DNA of 5,440 bases, taken from NCBI GenBank assembly GCA_026987255.1, contig JALSNA010000043.1, forward strand, positions 1-5,440. Direction: 5' to 3'. Shown here piece after piece: positions 1 to 5,440 of this stretch. The notes beneath the pieces were generated by a model. The model did not search any database, was not told the origin of the DNA, and saw only the letters and a program-made list of their open reading frames with translations. This DNA is from Hyphomicrobiales bacterium. GTDB taxonomy: Bacteria; Pseudomonadota; Alphaproteobacteria; Rhizobiales; Aestuariivirgaceae. The translations under genes were made by a program, and so were the position numbers. Within the stretch, counting starts at the first letter, position 1. Every line of letters begins with the position of its first letter.

Positions 1-5
1 CCGGT

Positions 6-22
6 TTGGCACGGCGCTTGTA
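6..22 (+). promoter_or_regulatory. Sigma-54 (RpoN) -24/-12 promoter of glnK-amtB
   Basis: The bases TGGCACG (7-13), a 4-bp spacer and TTGTA (18-22) match the sigma-54 consensus TGGCACG-N4-TTGCW at every position except C to T in the -12 element. The GG and -12 spacing is exact. Transcription would start near position 33, about 50 bases before glnK. Known biology: glnK-amtB operons are commonly driven by sigma-54 with the activator NtrC under nitrogen limitation. The NtrC sites would lie upstream of this window and cannot be seen. The match, its position and the identity of the downstream genes support each other. Confidence 0.88.
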
Positions 23-37
23 ATGGACTCCGCCAGA

Positions 38-62
38 CTTTCGCGGGAGCAGCCCGCGGGAG
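38..62 (+). promoter_or_regulatory. GC-rich hairpin in the glnK 5' leader
   Basis: CGCGGG (42-47) and CCCGCG (53-58) form a perfect 6-bp stem around the loop AGCAG. Two G-U pairs, then T39-A61 and C38-G62, can extend it to about 10 bp. If transcription starts near 33, the hairpin sits almost at the 5' end of the mRNA and ends 8 bases before the Shine-Dalgarno sequence AGGAGA (71-76). It has no T-run, so it is not a terminator. A role in mRNA stability or translation is inference only. Confidence 0.45.
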
Positions 63-82
63 GGGACAACAGGAGACGTTAC

Positions 83-421
83 ATGAAATACATCATTGCA
101 GTCATCAAGCCGCACCGGCTGGAGCATGTGCGCGAGGCGCTGGCCAGCCTCGGCATCGAGGGCATGACCGTGTCCGAGGTCAAGGGCCACGGCCGCCAGA
201 AGGGCCACACGGAAGTCTACCGCGGCGCCGAATATGTCGTGAACTTCCTGCCCAAGGTGAAGATCGAGATCGCCACCACCGAGGACATGCTGGACAAGGC
301 CCTGGAGGCCATCCAGGAGGCGGCCAAGACCGGCCAGATCGGCGATGGCAAGATTTTCGTCCTGCCGATCGAAAAGACCATCCGCGTGCGCACCGGCGAG
401 ACCGACCGCGACGCGCTGTAA
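83..421 (+). CDS. glnK: Nitrogen regulatory PII protein GlnK
   Basis: This is a trimeric cytoplasmic PII signal protein that reads 2-oxoglutarate and ATP/ADP and, when not uridylylated, binds and closes the AmtB channel. The product has the canonical family length of 112 aa. The T-loop (about residues 37-55) contains GRQKGHTEVYRGAEY, ending in the uridylylation target Tyr51. The B-loop motif TGQIGDGKIFVLPI (83-96) fits the PII C-terminal signature, and Arg101 and Arg103 lie in the nucleotide-binding C-loop. Asn54 follows the GlnK pattern (GlnB usually has Asp there), and the amtB linkage agrees, so GlnK is preferred over GlnB. The ATG at 83 is chosen because AGGAGA (71-76) sits 6 bases upstream and MKYIIAVIKP is a standard PII start. 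An in-frame ATG at 23 lies inside the promoter and is rejected. His11 replaces the common Phe of the IIKPFKL start, a mild oddity. Expression is expected from the sigma-54 promoter just upstream. Confidence 0.96.
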   Translation: MKYIIAVIKPHRLEHVREALASLGIEGMTVSEVKGHGRQKGHTEVYRGAEYVVNFLPKVKIEIATTEDMLDKALEAIQEAAKTGQIGDGKIFVLPIEKTIRVRTGETDRDAL

Positions 422-438
422 GGAACACCGCGCCTGAT

Positions 439-455
439 CCCGCCTCGGGAGCGGG
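439..455 (+). other. Small hairpin between glnK and amtB
   Basis: The 60-bp glnK-amtB gap contains CCCGC (439-443) and GCGGG (451-455), a 5-bp all-GC stem with a 7-base loop. No T-run follows, so it should not end transcription. It could affect decay or the relative yield of the two cistrons, but so short a stem may be chance in GC-rich DNA. Confidence 0.25.
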
Positions 456-481
456 CGTGGCCTGAAACGAGGGAACAAGAC

Positions 482-1786
482 ATGATGTCCATGAAGAAAC
501 TCAAGATATTCGCCGGGGCGCTGGCCGCCTCCGGTCTTCTGATGGCCGGGCCGGCCCTGGCCGAGGAGGCCAAGCTGGACACCGGCAACACCGCCTGGAT
601 GCTCACCTCCACCGCCCTGGTGCTGATGATGACCATTCCGGGCCTGGCGCTGTTCTATGGCGGCATGGTGCGCAAGAAGAACGTCCTGGCCACCATGGCG
701 CAAAGCTTCGCCATCACCGCCCTGATGACCGTGCTGTGGATGATCGCGGGCTATTCCATCGCCTTCTCCGATGGCGGTTCGCTCAATTCCTTCTGGGGCG
801 GGCTGTCCAATGCCTTCCTGGTGGACATGACCAAGGACAAGATCAACGGCTCCATTCCCGATTCGGTCTTCATGACCTTCCAGATGACCTTCGCCATCAT
901 CACCCCGGCGCTGATCACCGGCGCTTTCGCCGAGCGCATGAAGTTCTCCTCCATGCTGGTCTTCATGGGCCTGTGGATGCTCATCGTCTATGCCCCCATC
1001 ACCCATTGGGTGTGGGGCGGCGGCTTCCTGGGTGATGCGGGCGTGCTGGACTTTGCCGGCGGCACCGTGGTGCACATCAACGCCGGCGTGGCCGGCCTGG
1101 TCAGCGCCTACGTGCTGGGCAAGCGCATCGGCTTTGGCCAGGAGAACATGGCGCCGCACAACCTGGTGCTGTCGATCATCGGCGCCTCGCTGCTGTGGGT
1201 CGGCTGGTTCGGTTTCAACGCCGGTTCCGCCGTTGCCGCCGACACCTCCGCCGGCATGGCCATGGCGGTGACCCAGATCGCCACTGCCGCCGCCGCCCTC
1301 TCCTGGATGATCGTCGAGTGGATGCTGCGCGGCAAGCCCTCCGTGCTGGGCCTGATCTCCGGCGCGGTGGCCGGCCTGGTGGCCATCACCCCGGCGTCCG
1401 GTTTCGTCGATCCCACCGGGGCGCTGATCCTCGGTCTCATCGCCGGTGCGGTGTGCTTCTGGGGCGCCACCGGCCTGAAGCACATGCTGGGCTATGACGA
1501 CAGCCTGGACGCCTTCGGCGTGCATGGCGTGGGTGGTATCGTCGGCGCCCTGCTGACCGGCGTCTTCGCCCGCAAGGCCATTGGCGGCACGCCGGGCCTC
1601 ATCGAGGGCAACGCCGCCCAGGTCTGGGTGCAGTTCGAGGGCATCATCGCCACCATCGTCTATTGCGCCATAGCCACCTTCATCATCCTCAAGGTCATCG
1701 ACATGATCATGGGGCTGCGGGTGAGCAAGGAGCAGGAGATCGAGGGCCTGGACTTCACCCTCCACGGCGAGACCGTCCACGACTGA
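482..1786 (+). CDS. amtB: Ammonium transporter AmtB
   Basis: This inner-membrane Amt/Mep/Rh channel takes up ammonium when external nitrogen is scarce, and it is the docking partner of GlnK. The 434-aa product starts with a signal peptide: basic KKLK at 5-8, a hydrophobic core, and a likely cut after ALA at residue 27. About eleven membrane spans follow. Using an offset of +30 from mature E. coli AmtB numbering, every key residue is present: gate Phe137 and Phe245, ammonium-site Trp178 and Ser249, Asp190, and pore histidines His198 and His348 at the expected spacing of 150. The Amt family signature spans 190-215 and begins DFAGG. The cytoplasmic tail keeps the [14 protein letters not shown] pattern needed for GlnK contact. 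GAGGGA (469-474) precedes the ATG by 7 bases; a second in-frame ATG at 485 is a close alternative, with no effect on the mature protein. It lies 60 bp after glnK with no terminator between, so the two are cotranscribed. Confidence 0.97.
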   Translation: MMSMKKLKIFAGALAASGLLMAGPALAEEAKLDTGNTAWMLTSTALVLMMTIPGLALFYGGMVRKKNVLATMAQSFAITALMTVLWMIAGYSIAFSDGGSLNSFWGGLSNAFLVDMTKDKINGSIPDSVFMTFQMTFAIITPALITGAFAERMKFSSMLVFMGLWMLIVYAPITHWVWGGGFLGDAGVLDFAGGTVVHINAGVAGLVSAYVLGKRIGFGQENMAPHNLVLSIIGASLLWVGWFGFNAGSAVAADTSAGMAMAVTQIATAAAALSWMIVEWMLRGKPSVLGLISGAVAGLVAITPASGFVDPTGALILGLIAGAVCFWGATGLKHMLGYDDSLDAFGVHGVGGIVGALLTGVFARKAIGGTPGLIEGNAAQVWVQFEGIIATIVYCAIATFIILKVIDMIMGLRVSKEQEIEGLDFTLHGETVHD

Positions 1787-1817
1787 TCCGGAGAGAAGCA
1801 GACCCCACGCGAACACG

Positions 1818-1850
1818 AGCAAGCGCCCTTCACCGGGCGCTTGCTTTTTT
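1818..1850 (+). terminator. Rho-independent terminator of glnK-amtB
   Basis: AGCAAGCGCCC (1818-1828) pairs perfectly with GGGCGCTTGCT (1835-1845), giving an 11-bp stem around the 6-base loop TTCACC. A run of six T (1845-1850) follows. It starts 31 bases after the amtB stop and separates the nitrogen operon from lepA. The shape is textbook and contains no mismatch. Confidence 0.95.
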
Positions 1851-1921
1851 GTCTGCCGGCGGATATTGCCCGGCTGAAAACCCGCCACGCAACCTTGCAG
1901 GCTTGACGCCCATCGGCGGGC

Positions 1922-1942
1922 ATGCCATCTGGCAGGGCATGA
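1922..1942 (+). promoter_or_regulatory. Six-codon upstream reading frame overlapping the lepA start
   Basis: ATG at 1922 opens a frame encoding MPSGRA. Its TGA (1940-1942) overlaps the lepA start ATG (1939-1941) as ATGA, the arrangement typical of translational coupling. The heptamer GGGCATG occurs at both starts (1918-1924 and 1935-1941). The upstream frame has no well-placed ribosome-binding site of its own (GGCGGG is only one base away), so translation of it is unproven and the overlap may be chance. Confidence 0.2.
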
Positions 1943-3741
1943 CTGAGCAGGCACACATCCGCAATTTTTCCATCATCGCCCACATCGACCACGGCAAGTC
2001 CACCCTCGCCGACCGGCTGATCCAGACCTGCGGCGGGCTCACCGAGCGCGAAATGTCCGAGCAGGTGCTCGACAACATGGATCTGGAGCGCGAAAGGGGC
2101 ATCACCATCAAGGCCCAGACGGTGCGCCTGTCCTACAGGGCCAAGGATGGCCGGACCTACCAGCTCAACCTCATCGACACCCCCGGCCATGTGGATTTCG
2201 GCTACGAGGTCTCCCGCTCCCTGGCCGCCGTGGAAGGCTCGCTGCTGGTGGTGGATGCCTCGCAGGGGGTGGAGGCCCAGACCCTGGCCAATGTCTATCA
2301 GGCCATCGACAACGATCACGAGATCATCACCGTGCTCAACAAGGTGGATCTGCCGGCCGCCGAGCCGGAGCGCATCCGCCAGCAGGTGGAGGATGTCATC
2401 GGCCTGGACGCCACCGATGCGCTGGAGGTCTCCGCCAAGACCGGCCAGGGCATCAAGGAGGTTCTGGAGGCCATCGTCACCCGCCTGCCGGCGCCGCAAG
2501 GCGATGCCGATGCGCCGCTGAAGGCCCTTCTGGTGGATTCGTGGTACGATCCCTATCTCGGCGTGGTGGTGCTGGTGCGCGTCTTCGACGGCTCCCTGAA
2601 AAAGGGACAGAAGATCAAGCTCATGTCCACCGGCGCCGCCTACCAGGTGGACCGGGTCGGTGTCTTCACCCCCAAGCAGGAGATGGTCAAGGCTCTTGGG
2701 CCGGGCGAAATCGGCTTTTTCACCGCCGCCATCAAGGAGGTGGCCGATACCCGCGTGGGCGACACGGTAACGGATGAGAAAAATCCCGTCGCCTCCCCCC
2801 TGCCGGGCTTCAAGCCGGCCCAGCCGGTGGTCTTTGCCGGGTTCTTTCCCGTCGATTCGGCCCTCTTCGAGGATTTGCGCGAGGCCATGGCCAAGCTCAG
2901 GCTGAACGACGCCAGCTTCGAATTCGAGATGGAAACCTCCGCCGCCCTGGGCTTCGGCTTCCGTTGCGGCTTTCTGGGCCTTCTGCATCTGGAGATCGTG
3001 CGCGAACGCATCGAGCGCGAGTTCAACATCGACGTCATCACCACCGCCCCGTCGGTGATCTACAAGGTGTTCCGCACCGATGGCGAGGTGCTCGAATTGC
3101 ACAATCCCGCCGACATGCCCGATCCGGTGCACATCGATCACATCGAGGAGCCGTGGATCGAGGCCACCATCCTGGTGCCCGACGAATATCTCGGCGCGGT
3201 GCTCAAACTGTGCGAGGACAGGCGCGGCCGGCAAAAGGATCTGACCTATGCCGGAACCCGCGCCATGGTGGTCTATGAACTGCCGCTCAACGAGGTGGTC
3301 TTCGACTTCTACGACCGGCTGAAATCGGTCACCCGCGGCTATGCCAGCTTCGACTACCACATGGTGGGTTACGAGACCGGCGATCTGGTCAAGATGCAGA
3401 TCCTGGTCAATGGCGAGCCGGTGGATGCGCTCTCCGTCATCGTCCACCGCGAGCGCGCCCAGAGCCGTGGCCGGGCCATGTGCGAAAAGCTCAAGGAGCT
3501 GATCCCCCGCCACCTGTTCAAGATCCCCGTGCAGGCGGCCATCGGCGGCAAGGTCATCGCGCGGGAGACCATCTCGGCCATGCGCAAGGACGTCACCGCC
3601 AAGTGCTATGGCGGCGACATCACCCGCAAGCGCAAATTGCTGGAAAAGCAGAAGGCCGGCAAGAAGAAGATGCGCCAGTTCGGCAAGGTCAATATCCCCC
3701 AGGATGCCTTCATCAAGGCCCTGAAGATGGATGACAACTGA
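1939..3741 (+). CDS. lepA: Elongation factor 4 (LepA), ribosomal back-translocase GTPase
   Basis: LepA/EF4 is a ribosome-binding translational GTPase related to EF-G, implicated in back-translocation, stress-time translation and initiation. The 600-aa product has the usual family length. GTPase motifs are complete: G1 AHIDHGKST (14-22), G2 around RGITIKAQT (53-61), G3 DTPGH (80-84, His84 catalytic), G4 NKVD (134-137) and G5 SAKTG (165-169). The family block [11 protein letters not shown] lies near residue 337, and the LepA-specific C-terminal domain carries AKCYGGD (about 554-560) and a lysine-rich stretch before the final helix. Gly88 replaces the Ser or Ala usual in HVDFxYEVSRS. The start is set by [20 protein letters not shown], which matches family N-termini. 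The reading frame stays open upstream to 1663, but that part crosses amtB and the terminator and is not coding. There is no well-spaced Shine-Dalgarno: AGGG (1934-1937) is one base from the ATG. It is probably transcribed alone from a promoter in 1851-1938. Confidence 0.96.
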   Translation: MTEQAHIRNFSIIAHIDHGKSTLADRLIQTCGGLTEREMSEQVLDNMDLERERGITIKAQTVRLSYRAKDGRTYQLNLIDTPGHVDFGYEVSRSLAAVEGSLLVVDASQGVEAQTLANVYQAIDNDHEIITVLNKVDLPAAEPERIRQQVEDVIGLDATDALEVSAKTGQGIKEVLEAIVTRLPAPQGDADAPLKALLVDSWYDPYLGVVVLVRVFDGSLKKGQKIKLMSTGAAYQVDRVGVFTPKQEMVKALGPGEIGFFTAAIKEVADTRVGDTVTDEKNPVASPLPGFKPAQPVVFAGFFPVDSALFEDLREAMAKLRLNDASFEFEMETSAALGFGFRCGFLGLLHLEIVRERIEREFNIDVITTAPSVIYKVFRTDGEVLELHNPADMPDPVHIDHIEEPWIEATILVPDEYLGAVLKLCEDRRGRQKDLTYAGTRAMVVYELPLNEVVFDFYDRLKSVTRGYASFDYHMVGYETGDLVKMQILVNGEPVDALSVIVHRERAQSRGRAMCEKLKELIPRHLFKIPVQAAIGGKVIARETISAMRKDVTAKCYGGDITRKRKLLEKQKAGKKKMRQFGKVNIPQDAFIKALKMDDN

Positions 3742-3756
3742 ACCTTGAGGCTCCAT

Positions 3757-3805
3757 GGCGGCGCGGCTTCATCCCGCCGCATTGCGCAGGCGGCGGTTTC
3801 ATGCC
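3757..3805 (+). repeat. Imperfect direct repeats flanking a shared complement
   Basis: Two related units, at 3757-3775 and 3789-3805, share GGCGGCG, then G(C/T)TTCAT and a final CC; the first has two extra bases. CGCCGC (3775-3780) between them can pair either with GCGGCG upstream (3758-3763) or with GCGGCGG downstream (3790-3796, using 3774-3780). The two hairpins exclude each other. The region lies in the 109-bp gap between lepA and the carbonic anhydrase gene. Confidence 0.4.
3774..3799 (+). terminator. Possible weak terminator after lepA
   Basis: CCGCCGC (3774-3780) and GCGGCGG (3790-3796) form a 7-bp all-GC stem with a 9-base loop, followed by only three T. It starts 33 bases after the lepA stop. 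The T-run is too short for a confident intrinsic terminator, especially compared with the one after amtB, so partial read-through into the carbonic anhydrase gene is possible. Confidence 0.25.
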
Positions 3806-3850
3806 ACTACACGGGGCAGGCTTGCTATCTGTGCACAAGGGAGCCGTTCG

Positions 3851-4513
3851 ATGGTCAAGCGCCATTTCACCCCCGCCGACCTGCTGGACAACAACCGCCG
3901 CTGGGCGCAGGGCAAGCGAGAGGCGGATGCGGATTATTTCAACCGCTTAGCGCATGTGCAAAAGCCCGATTACCTGTGGATCGGCTGTTCCGATTCGCGC
4001 GTTCCGGCCAACAAGATCGTCGGCCTGAAGCCGGGCGAAATCTTCGTGCACCGCAACATCGCCAATGTCGTGCCCCATTCCGATCTCAATGTCCTGTCGG
4101 TCATCCAGTATGCGGTGGAGGTGCTCAAGGTGACCCACATCCTGGTGGTCGGCCACTATCACTGCGGCGGCATAAAGGCGGCCCTGAAGGGCAGCGATTA
4201 TGGCGAGATCGACAATTGGCTGGCCCATATCAAGGATGTCTGGCGGGAGAATTACGAGACCATCATGGCCCTGCCGGAGGATCAACGCGCTGACAGGCTC
4301 ACCGAGCTGAACGTGGCCGCCCAGGTGCACAACGTGGCGCGCACCTCCATGGTCCAGAAGGCCTGGGCCGAGGGGCGCGAACTGACCGTGCATGGCTGGG
4401 TCTATTCGCTGCGCAACGGGCTGCTTCACGATCTTGGCGTGGGCATTTCCTCCTGCGCGGATCTGCACGCCGCTTTCCACATCGGCGGCTCATGTGATGA
4501 GTCCCGCCATTGA
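3851..4513 (+). CDS. can: Beta-class carbonic anhydrase (Can type)
   Basis: This cytoplasmic zinc enzyme interconverts CO2 and bicarbonate, supplying bicarbonate to carboxylases. The 220-aa product matches the usual length of E. coli Can-like enzymes. Zinc ligands are Cys46 (in CSDSR, 46-50), His102 and Cys105 (in GHYHCGG, 101-107), with the Asp48-Arg50 dyad beside them. Trp43, Arg68 and Tyr185 correspond to Trp39, Arg64 and Tyr181 of the Haemophilus influenzae enzyme, which form its inhibitory bicarbonate pocket, so this is probably an allosteric type II enzyme with pH-dependent activity. The ATG at 3851 has AAGGGAG (3837-3843) 7 bases upstream and starts MVKRHFTPADLLDNNRRWA. An in-frame ATG at 3755 would add 32 arginine-rich residues across the hairpin repeats and is rejected. 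CTATCT (3825-3830) resembles an alphaproteobacterial -10 box, but no convincing -35 is seen. The LysR gene follows after 36 bp on the same strand, so the two are probably cotranscribed. Confidence 0.94.
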   Translation: MVKRHFTPADLLDNNRRWAQGKREADADYFNRLAHVQKPDYLWIGCSDSRVPANKIVGLKPGEIFVHRNIANVVPHSDLNVLSVIQYAVEVLKVTHILVVGHYHCGGIKAALKGSDYGEIDNWLAHIKDVWRENYETIMALPEDQRADRLTELNVAAQVHNVARTSMVQKAWAEGRELTVHGWVYSLRNGLLHDLGVGISSCADLHAAFHIGGSCDESRH

Positions 4514-4549
4514 CCCGCACCTTGCGCGGCAGGAACAGGAGACGGATTG

Positions 4550-5440
4550 ATGGATTGGGACAGGTTGCGCATCTTTCATGCCGTGGCCCGCGCCGGCAGC
4601 CTCACCAGGGCGAGCGAGAAGCTGGGCCTGTCGCAATCGGCCCTGTCGCGCCAGATCGCCAATCTGGAGCACGATCTGCAAACGCCGCTGTTTCACCGCC
4701 ATGCGCGCGGCCTGGTGCTGACCGAAGCGGGCGAGCTGCTCTTTCAGGCCGCCCATGACATGAACCACCGCCTGGAGGCCACCCGCACCCGTCTGATGGA
4801 TGCCCGCCACAAGCCATCGGGGCCCTTGCGGGTCACCGCGCCTGTGGGCCTTGGCGCCATCTGGCTGACCCCCCGGCTGAAGGAGTTCAGCGAGCTCTAC
4901 CCGGACATCCAGCTCAACATATTGCTGTTCGACGAGGAGCTCGATCTGTCGGGCCGCGAGGCCGACATCGCCATCCGCCTGCGTCAGCCGGTGCAGCCCG
5001 ATCTCATCCAGCGCAAGCTGTTCTTGGTGCATCAGCACATCTATGCCGCGCCCTCCTACATCAAGGCGCATGGCTTTCCCCGCCGCCTGGAGGACCTGGA
5101 CGAGCACAAGATCATCTCCTTTGGCCCCGCCCCCACCTATCTGGAGAATGTCAACTGGCTGGTGCGGGTGGGCCGCCCGGCCAGCCATCCGCGCAAGCCG
5201 GTGCTGACGGTCAACAATGTCTATGGCATGCGCCGCGCGGTGGAGACGGGCATGGGCATCGCCTCGCTGCCCAGCTATATCGTCGCCCCCGACAGCCCGC
5301 TGGTGCAGGTGGACATCAAGGGGCTTCAGATGCCCGTCTTCGAGACCTATTTCGTCTATCCCATGGAGCTGAAGGCCTCCAAGCGCATCCGCGTCTTTCG
5401 CGATTTCATCGTCGCCGAGGCGCGCGGCTGGAAGTTCTGA
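4550..5440 (+). CDS. LysR-type transcriptional regulator, LsrB/VtlR-like
   Basis: This is a DNA-binding regulator of the LysR family, normally a tetramer that responds to a small effector. Residues 1-60 form the winged helix-turn-helix, with GSLTRASEKLGLSQSALSRQ (16-35) covering the recognition region and PLFHRHARGLVLTEAG (46-61) the wing. A linker helix follows, then the effector-binding domain from about 91 to 290. The 296-aa length is normal. From memory, blocks such as FHRHARGL, ADIAIRLRQP (138-147), DLIQRKLF and the ending VFRDFIVAEARGWKF strongly resemble LsrB of Sinorhizobium/Agrobacterium and VtlR of Brucella, which act in oxidative stress, envelope and host-interaction control. The protein has no cysteine. 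AGGAGA (4537-4542) is 7 bases from the ATG at 4550; an in-frame TTG at 4547 is less well spaced. It lies downstream of, not divergent from, the carbonic anhydrase gene, so autoregulation cannot be inferred from layout. The effector and targets are unknown. The stop ends the window, so any terminator is outside it. Confidence 0.92.
   Translation: MDWDRLRIFHAVARAGSLTRASEKLGLSQSALSRQIANLEHDLQTPLFHRHARGLVLTEAGELLFQAAHDMNHRLEATRTRLMDARHKPSGPLRVTAPVGLGAIWLTPRLKEFSELYPDIQLNILLFDEELDLSGREADIAIRLRQPVQPDLIQRKLFLVHQHIYAAPSYIKAHGFPRRLEDLDEHKIISFGPAPTYLENVNWLVRVGRPASHPRKPVLTVNNVYGMRRAVETGMGIASLPSYIVAPDSPLVQVDIKGLQMPVFETYFVYPMELKASKRIRVFRDFIVAEARGWKF

Noticed and set aside
23..82. ATG at 23 as the glnK start
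   Set aside because: It lies immediately after the -12 element and upstream of the predicted transcription start, and it would add 20 residues that PII proteins lack.
217..636. A 139-codon minus-strand frame across the glnK-amtB junction
   Set aside because: It runs antisense to two well-supported genes and the Shine-Dalgarno between them, with no domain and no promoter seen.
1663..1938. In-frame upstream extension of lepA
   Set aside because: It overlaps the end of amtB and the whole terminator, has no family resemblance, and LepA homologues start at the ATG at 1939.
1660..3756. A 698-codon open frame on the minus strand opposite all of lepA
   Set aside because: Long antisense frames arise in GC-rich genes from codon bias. 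Its translation is rich in His, Leu, Gly and Asp without any recognisable domain, and it runs antisense through the intact lepA and the 3' end of amtB.
3802..3830. Promoter for can with -10 CTATCT
   Set aside because: The -10 is close to the alphaproteobacterial CTATAT, but the best-spaced -35 (TGCCAC) is poor, so I do not list it as a feature.
3755..3850. ATG at 3755 as the carbonic anhydrase start
   Set aside because: The added 32 residues are Arg/Ala-rich and cover the hairpin repeats. The start at 3851 has a strong Shine-Dalgarno and gives the usual length.
3947..4480. A 177-codon minus-strand frame opposite the carbonic anhydrase gene
   Set aside because: It mirrors the coding frame of an enzyme with all catalytic residues intact, and its translation shows no recognisable domain.
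4490..5188. A 232-codon minus-strand frame opposite the LysR gene
   Set aside because: It is a codon-bias shadow of a gene with clear family motifs. No ribosome-binding site or domain supports it.

Overview
The window is high in G+C, gene-dense and read entirely on the + strand. It looks like a chromosomal segment of an alphaproteobacterium. A member of the Rhodospirillales or a related order is my best guess from protein character: a glnK-amtB pair, an alphaproteobacterial-type LepA, and a LysR regulator closely resembling the rhizobial/Brucella LsrB/VtlR family. No database search was possible, so the genus is not assigned.

Layout. (a) Positions 1-1850 hold a complete nitrogen-regulated unit. 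It has a near-consensus sigma-54 promoter at the very start of the window, a short leader with a GC-rich hairpin, glnK (PII signal protein, 112 aa), amtB (ammonium channel, 434 aa) and a strong intrinsic terminator. (b) Positions 1851-3741 hold an 88-bp leader region and lepA (elongation factor 4, 600 aa). The lepA start has no well-spaced Shine-Dalgarno sequence and overlaps the stop codon of a six-codon upstream reading frame. (c) Positions 3742-3850 are a 109-bp intergenic region with imperfect repeats that can form two mutually exclusive hairpins. (d) Positions 3851-5440 hold a beta-class carbonic anhydrase (220 aa) and, 36 bp downstream, a LysR-type regulator (296 aa) whose stop codon is the last base of the window.

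How the genes work together. GlnK and AmtB are a known functional pair. Under nitrogen limitation NtrC with sigma-54 would switch on the operon, AmtB admits ammonium, and deuridylylated GlnK plugs the channel when nitrogen becomes plentiful. The terminator insulates this unit from lepA, a housekeeping translation GTPase. The carbonic anhydrase and LysR gene are probably cotranscribed. Whether the regulator controls the carbonic anhydrase cannot be told from the sequence.

All five proteins have intact key residues and normal lengths. I see no mobile element, CRISPR array, RNA gene, pseudogene or sign of recent transfer, and no undescribed multi-gene system. The points worth a second look are mostly regulatory: the glnK leader hairpin, the lepA start arrangement and the hairpins before the carbonic anhydrase gene. 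At protein level, the LysR regulator contains no cysteine although it resembles a family reported to sense redox through cysteines.
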